A stretch of 64,000 nucleotides of DNA from Paraburkholderia antibiotica (lineage in GTDB: Bacteria; Pseudomonadota; Gammaproteobacteria; Burkholderiales; Burkholderiaceae): contig NZ_JABBFZ010000001.1 of NCBI RefSeq assembly GCF_012927125.1, positions 496,001-560,000 of the forward strand. The letters are read 5' to 3'. Positions within the stretch are counted from its first letter, which is position 1, and each line of letters begins with the position of its first letter. The position numbers and the translations under genes are program-made. The notes beneath the pieces were generated by a model, which was not told the DNA's origin, made no database searches, and saw only the letters and a program-made list of their open reading frames with translations. Positions 56,209 through 64,000 of the stretch are shown here, piece after piece.

Positions 56209-58116
56209 ATGGTTTCGATACGTCTGCCTGATGGTTCTGTTCGACAGTACGAGCATCCGGTGACCGTCGCCGAAGTGGCCGCATCGATCGGCCCCGGCCT
56301 CGCGAAAGCCGCGCTCGGCGGCAAGATCGATGGTGAGCTGGTCGATACGTCCGCGCTGATCGATCACGACGTGGCGCTTGCCATCGTCACGGAGAAGGAC
56401 GCGGACGGTCTCGATATCATCCGTCACTCCACCGCCCACCTGCTTGCGTACGCGGTGAAGGATCTGTATCCGGAAGCGCAAGTCACGATCGGTCCGGTCA
56501 TCGACAACGGCTTCTATTACGACTTCTCGTACAACCGTCCCTTCACGCCGGAAGATCTGGAAAAGATCGAAAAGCGCATGCAGGAACTGGCGAAGAAGGA
56601 CGAGCCGGTGTCGCGTCGCGTGGTGTCGCGCGACGAAGCGGTCGAGTACTTCAAGAGCATCGGCGAGAAGTACAAGGCCGAGATCATCGAATCCATTCCG
56701 TCCAGCGACGAAATCAAGCTGTACTCGCATGGCGGCTTCACGGATCTGTGCCGCGGCCCGCACGTGCCGTCCACCGGCAAGCTGAAGGTCTTCAAACTGA
56801 TGAAGGTCGCGGGCGCGTACTGGCGCGGCGACTCGAAGAACGAGCAGCTGCAGCGCATCTACGGCACGGCCTGGACGAAGAAGGAAGACCAGGACCAGTA
56901 TCTGCACATGCTCGAAGAGGCCGAGAAGCGCGATCACCGCAAGCTCGGCAAGCAGCTCGATCTGTTCCACATGCAGGACGAGTCGCCGGGCATGGTGTTC
57001 TGGCATCCGCGTGGCTGGACGCTGTGGCAGCAGGTCGAGCAGTACATGCGCCGTCGCGTGAACGAAGCCGGCTACCTCGAAATCAAGACGCCGATGATCA
57101 TGGACCGCTCGCTGTGGGAAGCGTCGGGCCACTGGCAGAACTATCGTGAAAACATGTTCACGACGGAGTCGGAAAAGCGCGACTACGCGATCAAGCCGAT
57201 GAACTGCCCGGGTCACGTGCAGGTGTTCAACCACGGTCTGCGTTCGTATCGCGATCTGCCGCTGCGTTACGCGGAGTTCGGTTCGTGCCATCGCAACGAG
57301 TCGTCGGGTGCGTTGCATGGTCTGATGCGCGTGCGCGGTTTCGTGCAGGACGACGCGCATATTTTCTGTACCGAAGACCAGTTCATCAGCGAATCGATCG
57401 CGTTCAACACGCTGGCGATGAGCGTCTACCGCGACTTCGGCTTCGACAACGTCGAGATCAAGCTGTCGCTGCGCCCGGACGCGCGCGCCGGCACGGACGA
57501 GACGTGGGATCGCGCGGAGCAGGGTCTGCGCGAAGCGCTGACGGCCTGCGGTGTCACGTGGGAAGAGCTGCCGGGCGAGGGCGCGTTCTACGGTCCGAAG
57601 GTCGAATATCACATCAAGGACGCGCTGGGCCGTTCGTGGCAGTGCGGCACGCTGCAGCTCGACATGGTGCTGCCGGAGCGTCTTGGCGCCGAATACGTTG
57701 CCGAAGACAACAGCCGTCGACGGCCGATCATGCTGCACCGGGCGATCGTCGGGTCGATGGAGCGCTTCCTCGGCATTCTGATCGAGCACCACGCTGGTGC
57801 AATGCCCGTATGGCTCGCGCCGATGCAGGTTGTCGTGATGAATATCGCGGAAAGTCAGGCCGAATATGCTCAGGCCCTAGCCCAATCGTTGCAAAAACAA
57901 GGGCTTAGAGTTGAGGCGGATTTGCGCAACGAGAAGATTAGCTATAAAATACGCGAGCACACGCTGGAAAAGGTCCCGTACCTGCTGGTGGTCGGCGACA
58001 AGGAGCGTGAAGCACAAACGGTAGCCGTGCGTGCCCGTGGCGGTGTCGATCTGGGTGTGATGCCCGCCGACGCCTTCATTGAGCGTCTGCGCCAGGACGT
58101 GCAGTCGTTCAATTGA
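56209..58116 (+). CDS. thrS: threonyl-tRNA synthetase
   Basis: A 635-residue class II synthetase with TGS domain (residues 1-62), editing domain ([16 protein letters not shown]; ~63-225), catalytic core with the zinc Cys in MNCPGH, FRXE-type [10 protein letters not shown], and a C-terminal anticodon-binding domain ([14 protein letters not shown]...). GGAG lies before the ATG; a 32-codon open extension upstream runs back into the terminator and is rejected. First gene of the translation cluster. Confidence 0.96.
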   Translation: MVSIRLPDGSVRQYEHPVTVAEVAASIGPGLAKAALGGKIDGELVDTSALIDHDVALAIVTEKDADGLDIIRHSTAHLLAYAVKDLYPEAQVTIGPVIDNGFYYDFSYNRPFTPEDLEKIEKRMQELAKKDEPVSRRVVSRDEAVEYFKSIGEKYKAEIIESIPSSDEIKLYSHGGFTDLCRGPHVPSTGKLKVFKLMKVAGAYWRGDSKNEQLQRIYGTAWTKKEDQDQYLHMLEEAEKRDHRKLGKQLDLFHMQDESPGMVFWHPRGWTLWQQVEQYMRRRVNEAGYLEIKTPMIMDRSLWEASGHWQNYRENMFTTESEKRDYAIKPMNCPGHVQVFNHGLRSYRDLPLRYAEFGSCHRNESSGALHGLMRVRGFVQDDAHIFCTEDQFISESIAFNTLAMSVYRDFGFDNVEIKLSLRPDARAGTDETWDRAEQGLREALTACGVTWEELPGEGAFYGPKVEYHIKDALGRSWQCGTLQLDMVLPERLGAEYVAEDNSRRRPIMLHRAIVGSMERFLGILIEHHAGAMPVWLAPMQVVVMNIAESQAEYAQALAQSLQKQGLRVEADLRNEKISYKIREHTLEKVPYLLVVGDKEREAQTVAVRARGGVDLGVMPADAFIERLRQDVQSFN

Positions 58117-58166
58117 GCCACCTGGCAGCCCGGCTCGTTTTTTTTAATTTTTAGAGGAAACGTAAC

Positions 58167-58691
58167 ATCGCTACTGATAAGTCTGCGCACCGCATCAACG
58201 GTGAAATTACAGCACCCGAGGTGCGACTGGTCGGCGTCGAGAACGAACCGCTCGGCATCGTGAAACTTGCTGATGCGTTCCGTATGTCGGAACAGCAGGA
58301 CGTGGATCTGGTCGAAATCGCTCCGCAGGCGGTTCCGCCGGTTTGCCGCTTGATGGACTACGGCAAGTTCAAGTACCAGGAAGCGAAGAAGCAGCACGAG
58401 GCCAAGCTCAAGCAGAAGGTCATCCAGGTCAAGGAAGTCAAATTCCGCCCCGGTACCGACGACGGTGATTACAACGTCAAGCTGCGCAACCTCATCCGCT
58501 TCCTCGAAGACGGCGACAAGACGAAAATCACGTTGCGTTTCCGTGGCCGCGAAATGGCTCACCAGGAAATCGGCATGCGCATGCTCGAACGCCTGCGCAC
58601 CGACCTCGACGAAGTCGGTCAGGTCGAGCAGATGCCGAAGATGGAAGGGCGCCAGATGATCATGGTACTCGCTCCGAAGAAAAAGAAGTAA
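58167..58691 (+). CDS. infC: translation initiation factor IF-3 (AUC start)
   Basis: A 174-residue IF-3 read from ATC at 58167: (M)[27 protein letters not shown] stands about 8 nt before it, and the conserved N-terminal residues RINGEI precede the first GTG at 58221, so the usual ATG/GTG starts would cut the domain. infC uses rare start codons in many bacteria because IF-3 discriminates against them, giving autoregulation. The N-domain, linker ([22 protein letters not shown]) and C-domain are complete. Confidence 0.93.
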   Translation: MATDKSAHRINGEITAPEVRLVGVENEPLGIVKLADAFRMSEQQDVDLVEIAPQAVPPVCRLMDYGKFKYQEAKKQHEAKLKQKVIQVKEVKFRPGTDDGDYNVKLRNLIRFLEDGDKTKITLRFRGREMAHQEIGMRMLERLRTDLDEVGQVEQMPKMEGRQMIMVLAPKKKK

Positions 58692-58948
58692 GCGCGAGGC
58701 AGTTGACCGGAGCGACAGCGCGTCATGTGGCGCGCGCTCCGGTGGCGCAGGTTTGTTTGATACTGTGCCGGGTGTCCGGCGTGGTGTCGGAAGGTTTCGG
58801 AACGGCGCGCATGCAAGTGTGCGGCGGGTCTCGAAAGCGGCCGCTGGTGGTATCGGCGGTCTGCATACCAAGTGGAATGGGTTTCGAAGGGCGGGAAATG
58901 GCCAACTGGCCGACCGCACACCCATGTCCATCTAATAATGGAGTTGTC

Positions 58949-59146
58949 ATGCCGAAGATGAAGACCAAGAAGAGCGCTGCAAAGCGCTTCGTGGTGCGTC
59001 CGGGCGGTACCGTCAAGCGCGGTCAGGCCTTCAAGCGCCACATTCTTACCAAGAAGACCACCAAGAACAAACGCCATCTGCGCGGCTCGACGGCAGTTCA
59101 TGATTCCGATCTGAACTCCGTACGCGCAATGCTGCCGTTCGCTTAA
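58949..59146 (+). CDS. rpmI: 50S ribosomal protein L35
   Basis: A 65-residue basic protein with [20 protein letters not shown] and [12 protein letters not shown], the bL35 pattern. GGAG precedes the ATG. It is separated from infC by 257 bp, a region with a possible hairpin (58709-58740) where in other bacteria L20 binds to repress rpmI-rplT; such a site is not proven here. Confidence 0.96.
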   Translation: MPKMKTKKSAAKRFVVRPGGTVKRGQAFKRHILTKKTTKNKRHLRGSTAVHDSDLNSVRAMLPFA

Positions 59147-59175
59147 CCCTTAACCGACACTCATAGGAGCAAGAC

Positions 59176-59535
59176 ATGCCTCGAGTAAAACGTGGGGTTA
59201 CCGCACGGGCCCGTCACAAGAAGATCATCAAGCTGGCCAAGGGTTACCGCGGCCGTCGCAATAACGTCTATCGCATCGCCAAGCAGGCGGTCATGCGCGC
59301 AGGCCAGTACGCCTACCGCGATCGCCGCAACAAGAAGCGTGTGTTCCGCGCACTGTGGATCACGCGTATCAACGCGGCGGTGCGTCAGCACGACATGACG
59401 TACAGCGTGTTCATCAACGGCCTGAAGAAGGCGTCGATCGAACTGGACCGCAAGGTGCTGGCCGACATGGCTGTGTTCGACAAGGCTGCTTTTGCTGCGA
59501 TCGTTCAGCAGGTGAAAGCCGCCGTTGCAGCCTGA
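59176..59535 (+). CDS. rplT: 50S ribosomal protein L20
   Basis: A 119-residue bL20 protein starting [35 protein letters not shown] lies upstream of the ATG, 29 bp after rpmI. It ends the thrS-side transcript at a strong terminator. Confidence 0.97.
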
Positions 59536-59603
59536 TTGCGCTTCTGGCAATTAAAACTGCGTGGTTCGTTGCAGCGAACATCCGGTAGTCTCGGTGACGC
59601 TGC

Positions 59604-59641
59604 AACAAAAACGGGGCTCCTCACCGAGCCCCGTTTTTGTT
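59604..59641 (+). terminator. terminator/attenuator between rplT and pheS
   Basis: AACAAAAACGGGGCTC pairs perfectly with GAGCCCCGTTTTTGTT around a 6-nt loop. An upstream inverted repeat GTTGCAGCG (59568-59576)/CGCTGCAAC (59598-59606) overlaps its base by 3 nt. It ends rplT transcription and may attenuate pheST. Confidence 0.88.
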
Positions 59642-59693
59642 GGTAGAACCAGTTTTGTTTCGATAGAACACTGACGTTGAAATGATGGGATCA

Positions 59694-60707
59694 ATGGATC
59701 TGGACCAGATTGTCGCCGACGCGCAAAAAGCCTTCGCAGAAGCCTCCGACGTCACCACCCTCGAGAACGAGAAGGCGCGCTTTCTCGGTAAATCGGGTGC
59801 GCTGACAGAACTGTTGAAGGGCCTTGGCAAACTCGATCCCGACACGCGCAAGACCGAAGGCGCACGGATCAACCTCGTCAAGCAGCAGGTCGAAGCCGCG
59901 TTGACGGCCCGCCGTCAGGCGCTCGCCGATGCGCTCCTGAACCAGCGGCTCGCGGCCGAGTCGATCGACGTCACGCTGCCGGGTCGCGGCGCCGGCACCG
60001 GCAGCCTGCATCCGGTGATGCGCACGTGGGAGCGCGTCGAACAGATTTTCCGTACGATCGGATTCGACGTGGCCGACGGCCCCGAGATCGAAACCGACTG
60101 GTACAACTTCACCTCGCTGAACAGCCCGGAGAACCATCCGGCGCGTTCGATGCAGGACACTTTCTACGTCGACGGCAAGGATGCCGACGGCCGCCCGCTG
60201 CTGCTGCGCACGCATACGAGCCCGATGCAGGTGCGTTATGCGCGCACCAACACGCCGCCGATCAAGGTGATCGTGCCGGGCCGCACGTATCGTGTGGACA
60301 GCGACGCGACGCATTCGCCGATGTTCAACCAGGTCGAAGGCCTGTGGATCGCCGAAAACATCAGCTTCGCGGACCTGAAGGGTGTCTACACCGACTTCCT
60401 GAAGAAATTCTTCGAACGCGACGACATCCTCGTGCGCTTCCGTCCGTCGTATTTCCCGTTCACCGAACCGTCGGCCGAGATCGACATGCAGTTCGAAACG
60501 GGCAAGAACGCGGGCAAGTGGCTCGAGATTTCGGGCTCCGGCCAGGTTCACCCCACCGTGATCCGCAACATGGGTCTCGACCCGGAGCGCTACATCGGCT
60601 TTGCTTTCGGCAGTGGCCTCGAGCGCCTCACGATGCTGCGTTACGGCGTGCAGGATTTGCGCCTGTTCTTCGAAAACGACCTGCGTTTCCTGCGTCAATT
60701 CGCGTGA
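59694..60707 (+). CDS. pheS: phenylalanyl-tRNA synthetase alpha subunit
   Basis: A 337-residue catalytic subunit. It starts [20 protein letters not shown] (coiled-coil arm), with class II motifs [21 protein letters not shown] and the terminal [19 protein letters not shown]. Two ATGs lie 9 and 12 nt upstream; the third was chosen because GGGA precedes it and it matches the family start. It follows a strong terminator, so it needs read-through or its own promoter. Confidence 0.95.
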   Translation: MDLDQIVADAQKAFAEASDVTTLENEKARFLGKSGALTELLKGLGKLDPDTRKTEGARINLVKQQVEAALTARRQALADALLNQRLAAESIDVTLPGRGAGTGSLHPVMRTWERVEQIFRTIGFDVADGPEIETDWYNFTSLNSPENHPARSMQDTFYVDGKDADGRPLLLRTHTSPMQVRYARTNTPPIKVIVPGRTYRVDSDATHSPMFNQVEGLWIAENISFADLKGVYTDFLKKFFERDDILVRFRPSYFPFTEPSAEIDMQFETGKNAGKWLEISGSGQVHPTVIRNMGLDPERYIGFAFGSGLERLTMLRYGVQDLRLFFENDLRFLRQFA

Positions 60708-60739
60708 ACCGGCGCGCGCGAGCGCGACAAAGCATAGAA

Positions 60740-60767
60740 CGCGGCAGCGCACCCGGTGCGTGCCGCG
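60740..60767 (+). promoter_or_regulatory. hairpin between pheS and pheT
   Basis: CGCGGCA/TGCCGCG with an inner CGCA/TGCG stem (one bulged G) in the 175-bp pheS-pheT gap. A smaller CCGGT/ACCGG hairpin follows. No T-run, so not a terminator. Confidence 0.4.
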
Positions 60768-60882
60768 AGCGTCCCCGGCAGAGCCGAGCGGGCTGGCCAG
60801 AAGCCGGTCCGAAACCGGTCCTTTACGGACACGAGGCATTTGCCGGACGTGGACCTAACCTGATCAGAACGTACACAGAACC

Positions 60883-63318
60883 ATGCAATTTCCGGAATCC
60901 TGGCTGAGAACTTTTGTCGATCCGCAACTGACCACCGACGAACTGTCGCACGCGTTGACGATGGCGGGTCTCGAAGTCGAAGACCTGCGGCCGGCCGCGC
61001 CGCCGACTTCGAAGATCGTCGTCGGCCAGGTGCTGGAAGTCGTCAAGCACCCGGATGCGGACAAGCTCAACGTATGTCAGGTCAACGCCGGCACCGGCGC
61101 GACGCTGAACATCGTGTGTGGTGCGCCGAACGTCGCGCCCGGCATCAAGGTGCCGGTCGCGCTGGTGGGCGCGCAACTGCCGCCGGCCGAAGAGGGCGGC
61201 GCGCCGTTCGCGATCAGGCTGTCGAAGCTGCGCGGCGTGGAAAGCCAGGGCATGCTGTGCTCGGCGCGCGAGCTGAAGCTCTCCGAAGACCACAGCGGCC
61301 TGATGATCCTGCCGGAAGATACGCCGATCGGTCAGGACATCCGCGAGACGCTCAACCTCGACGACACCGTTTTCGAAATCAAGCTGACGCCGAACAAGGC
61401 GGACTGCCTGTCGGTGTTTGGCGTTGCGCGCGAAACGTCGGCGATTACCGGTGCGCCGCTGCGCCCGCTCGACATCAAGCCGGCGCCGGTCAAGCTCAAC
61501 GAAACGCTGCCCGTGAAGATTTCGGCGCCCGATCTGTGCGGCCGTTTCTCGGGTCGCGTGATCCGCGGCGTCAATGCGCGCGCGAAGTCGCCGCAATGGA
61601 TGGTCGAGCGTCTCGAACGCTCGGGCCAGCGTAGCATTTCCGCGCTCGTCGACATCTCGAACTACGTGATGCTCGAACTCGGGCGTCCGTCGCACGTGTT
61701 CGATCTCGACAAGATCCACGGCGGCATGGATGTGCGCTGGGGCCGCAAGGGCGAAACGCTGAAGCTGCTGAACGGCAACACGGTCGAGCTCGACGAAACG
61801 GTCGGCGTGATCGCCGACGAGCAGCATATCGAAAGCCTGGCAGGCATCATGGGCGGCGACAGCACCGCTGTCACGCTCGACACCACCAACATCTATCTCG
61901 AAGCCGCGTTCTGGTGGCCCGATAGCATTCGCGGCCGCTCGCGCAAGTACAACTTCTCGACTGATGCCGGCCATCGCTTCGAGCGCGGTGTCGACTATGC
62001 GACGACCGTCGAGCACATCGAGCGCATCACGCAACTGATTCTCGACATCTGCGGCGGCGAAGCGGGTCCGGTCGACGATCAGATCGTCAACGTACCGAAG
62101 CGCGAGGCGGTGAAGATGCGCGTTGCGCGCGCGAACCGCATCATCGGTGTCGCGATCAGCGCGGACGAGATCGCGCTGATCTTCACGCGTCTCGGCCTGT
62201 CGTTCGAACGCGATGGCGACACGTTCTCGGTGATGCCGCCGTCGTACCGCTTCGACATCGAGATCGAAGAGGACCTGATCGAAGAAGTCGCGCGTATCTA
62301 CGGCTTCGAAAAGATTCCGGCGAATCCGCCGGTCGCGGCGAGCGAAATGCGCGCGACCAACGAGACGCAGCGCTCCATTCACACGATCCGCCACGAACTC
62401 GCCGCACGCGATTACGCCGAAACGGTGAACTTCAGCTTCGTTGACACCGAGTGGGAACAGGATTTCGCGGGCAACGACAACCCGGTGCGTCTGCTCAACC
62501 CGATCGCGAGCCAGCTGTCGGTGATGCGCACGACGCTGTTCGGCAGCCTGATCCACGTGCTGCGCACGAACCTGAACCGTCGCGCCGCGGACCGCGTGCG
62601 CGTGTTCGAGGCAGGTCGCGTGTTCCTGCACGATCCGTCGATCAAGGCAGGCGAGCTGACGGTCGAAGGTTTCGCGCAGCCGAAGATGATCGGCGCGCTG
62701 GCCTATGGTCCCGCGCTCGACGAGCAGTGGGGCGCATCGACGCGCACGGTCGACTTCTTCGACGTGAAGGGCGATATCGAGGCGCTGGTCGCGCCGGCGG
62801 TCGCGCGCTTCGTGAAGGCCGAGCATCCGGCGCTGCATCCGGGGCGTAGCGCGCGTATCGAACTGAATGGTCGCGCGGTCGGCTGGATTGGCGAATTGCA
62901 TCCGCGCTGGATGCAGAAATATGATTTACCGCATGCGCCGATTCTGTTTGAAATCGAAGCGGAAGCATTAATGCAGCGAGTACTGCCGATTCCTTCGGAT
63001 GTATCGAAATTCCCGCCGGTGCGACGCGATATCGCGGTGGTCGTCGAGCAGAAAATCGAGGTCCAGGCGCTGCTCGACGAGCTGCAGAAGGCGCTGTCCG
63101 AGCCTGTCTGCAAGAGCGTCCAGAAGGTTGCACTTTTTGACGAATTCCGTCCAAAATCAAACACTTCCGGTGGTCTGGCCGCGCACGAGAAAAGCCTTGC
63201 GTTCCGTGTGACCTTGCAAGATACTGGCGGAACCCTTCAGGATGAAACGGTCGATCTGGCTATTCAAACTCTGGTAGAACGTCTGGCTCGAGTATATGGC
63301 GCACGGTTGCGCGGATAA
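60883..63318 (+). CDS. pheT: phenylalanyl-tRNA synthetase beta subunit
   Basis: An 811-residue subunit with EMAP-II-like tRNA-binding domain (residues ~40-150, [22 protein letters not shown]), B3/B4 editing region, B5, the catalytic-like core and the C-terminal ferredoxin-fold anticodon-binding domain ([12 protein letters not shown]...). Start [14 protein letters not shown] is typical. It is separated from pheS by an unusually long 175 bp containing hairpins. Confidence 0.95.
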   Translation: MQFPESWLRTFVDPQLTTDELSHALTMAGLEVEDLRPAAPPTSKIVVGQVLEVVKHPDADKLNVCQVNAGTGATLNIVCGAPNVAPGIKVPVALVGAQLPPAEEGGAPFAIRLSKLRGVESQGMLCSARELKLSEDHSGLMILPEDTPIGQDIRETLNLDDTVFEIKLTPNKADCLSVFGVARETSAITGAPLRPLDIKPAPVKLNETLPVKISAPDLCGRFSGRVIRGVNARAKSPQWMVERLERSGQRSISALVDISNYVMLELGRPSHVFDLDKIHGGMDVRWGRKGETLKLLNGNTVELDETVGVIADEQHIESLAGIMGGDSTAVTLDTTNIYLEAAFWWPDSIRGRSRKYNFSTDAGHRFERGVDYATTVEHIERITQLILDICGGEAGPVDDQIVNVPKREAVKMRVARANRIIGVAISADEIALIFTRLGLSFERDGDTFSVMPPSYRFDIEIEEDLIEEVARIYGFEKIPANPPVAASEMRATNETQRSIHTIRHELAARDYAETVNFSFVDTEWEQDFAGNDNPVRLLNPIASQLSVMRTTLFGSLIHVLRTNLNRRAADRVRVFEAGRVFLHDPSIKAGELTVEGFAQPKMIGALAYGPALDEQWGASTRTVDFFDVKGDIEALVAPAVARFVKAEHPALHPGRSARIELNGRAVGWIGELHPRWMQKYDLPHAPILFEIEAEALMQRVLPIPSDVSKFPPVRRDIAVVVEQKIEVQALLDELQKALSEPVCKSVQKVALFDEFRPKSNTSGGLAAHEKSLAFRVTLQDTGGTLQDETVDLAIQTLVERLARVYGARLRG

Positions 63319-63386
63319 CCGCATTTGACAATTGCACGGCTGTTTCCGCATCCATTGTTTTATGCTTGGCGCGCCATTTGATAGAT

Positions 63387-63797
63387 ATGAATGAAATGAA
63401 CTCGAGTGATTTCGAAGCCCTTCTTACGGCGCAACGCAGCGCCATGATTCGAGATATTCCGACATCACCCGCCGCCGTTTCCAGTGAAACGCCGACGCTC
63501 ACCAAAGCGGAACTTGCCGAGTTGCTGTTCGACAATGTCGGGCTCAACAAGCGGGAAGCGAAGGACATGGTCGAAGCGTTCTTCGAAGTGATCCGCGACG
63601 CGCTGGAGAGCGGCGACAGCGTCAAGCTGTCGGGCTTCGGTAACTTCCAGCTGCGCGACAAGCCGCAGCGTCCGGGGCGCAACCCGAAGACCGGCGAGGC
63701 GATTCCGATCGCCGCGCGCCGCGTGGTGACGTTTCATGCAAGTCAAAAGCTGAAGGCGCTCGTCGAGAACGGCGCCGAAGCGAGCTTCGCGCGCTGA
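63387..63797 (+). CDS. ihfA: integration host factor alpha subunit
   Basis: A 136-residue HU/IHF protein. The IHF-alpha core begins at about residue 37 ([32 protein letters not shown]) and includes the DNA-intercalating Pro in [10 protein letters not shown]. The N-terminal ~36 residues ([17 protein letters not shown]...) are an extension I remember from Burkholderia IhfA. It follows pheT by 68 bp, the conserved bacterial order. Confidence 0.92.
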   Translation: MNEMNSSDFEALLTAQRSAMIRDIPTSPAAVSSETPTLTKAELAELLFDNVGLNKREAKDMVEAFFEVIRDALESGDSVKLSGFGNFQLRDKPQRPGRNPKTGEAIPIAARRVVTFHASQKLKALVENGAEASFAR

Positions 63798-63839
63798 TCG
63801 CTGGCGCGCTTTCGCGCAACCCATCACGGCTAACTGACG

Positions 63840-64000
63840 ATGACAGCGACGATCGAAAAAGTCGTGTTGCCTCCGATTCCGGCTAAGCGCTACTTCACGA
63901 TTGGTGAGGTCAGCGAACTATGCGGCGTGAAGCCTCATGTGCTGCGTTACTGGGAGCAGGAGTTCACCCAGTTAAGGCCGGTCAAGCGGCGTGGCAATCG
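63840..64000 (+). CDS. MerR-family transcriptional regulator, 3' end outside window
   Basis: Only the first 53 codons are visible. After a short leader (MTATIEKVVLPPIPAKRY) the MerR winged-helix signature FTIGEVSELCGVKPHVLRYWEQEF begins, with the LRYWE motif typical of the class. It starts 42 bp after ihfA; this small MerR-like gene follows ihfA in many proteobacteria. The C-terminal effector region cannot be judged. Confidence 0.88.
   Translation, partial: MTATIEKVVLPPIPAKRYFTIGEVSELCGVKPHVLRYWEQEFTQLRPVKRRGN

Overview
The window is a roughly 64 kb, high-GC stretch of a beta-proteobacterial chromosome. Gene content, order and codon use point to Burkholderiaceae, most likely Paraburkholderia or a close relative. 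This rests on remembered family resemblance (for example the N-terminally extended IhfA, the PAS-LuxR gene next to scoAB, and the thrS-infC-rpmI-rplT-pheST-ihfA-merR order); no database search was possible. The many housekeeping genes suggest a primary chromosome.

Layout. (1) 1-13.5 kb: a myo-inositol catabolic locus. A minus-strand operon runs ibpA-like binding protein, permease, ATPase, iolC fused to a DUF2090 aldolase domain, iolD, iolE, iolB. Divergently, an RpiR-family regulator (IolR-like) is overlapped by iolG and a second Gfo/Idh dehydrogenase. Together they cover uptake and every step from myo-inositol to DHAP plus malonate semialdehyde; no iolA is present in the window. A GGAA-N6-TTCC palindrome sits in the divergent region just upstream of a perfect TATAAT box. 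(2) 13.5-26.5 kb: tusA-like, galU, valS, a 0.7 kb inverted-repeat element, uvrD-mtnN, prpE, a low-GC two-gene islet (Tlde1/DUF2778-like peptidoglycan enzyme plus a small two-helix membrane protein) and an Fsr-type MFS pump. (3) 27-33.3 kb: an AaeAB-like efflux operon (NodT lipoprotein, FUSC protein, DUF1656, HlyD adaptor) with a divergent LysR regulator. (4) 33.5-50.2 kb: mixed metabolic and membrane genes (metallophosphoesterase, FAD-linked oxidase, WrbA-DUF2069, YihY, DUF962, MetY-type sulfhydrylase with an alpha/beta hydrolase, CBS protein, MFS-acyltransferase fusion, aroC, ETF-QO, SDR, thioesterase, PAS-LuxR). (5) 50.4-64 kb: scoAB, alpha/beta hydrolase, RidA, relA, tRNA-Val(GAC), then the translation cluster thrS-infC-rpmI-rplT, terminator, pheS-pheT-ihfA and a truncated merR-type gene.

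Most unusual items: the candidate orphan effector/immunity pair at 24.3-25.1 kb; a structured, terminator-ended minus-strand segment just upstream of prpE; two independent 12-bp tandem arrays at gene ends (iolE/iolB and lysR); the long inverted-repeat element between valS and uvrD; the IolR-type operator; and infC read from an AUC start codon. No CRISPR array, rRNA, prophage or complete insertion sequence was seen.
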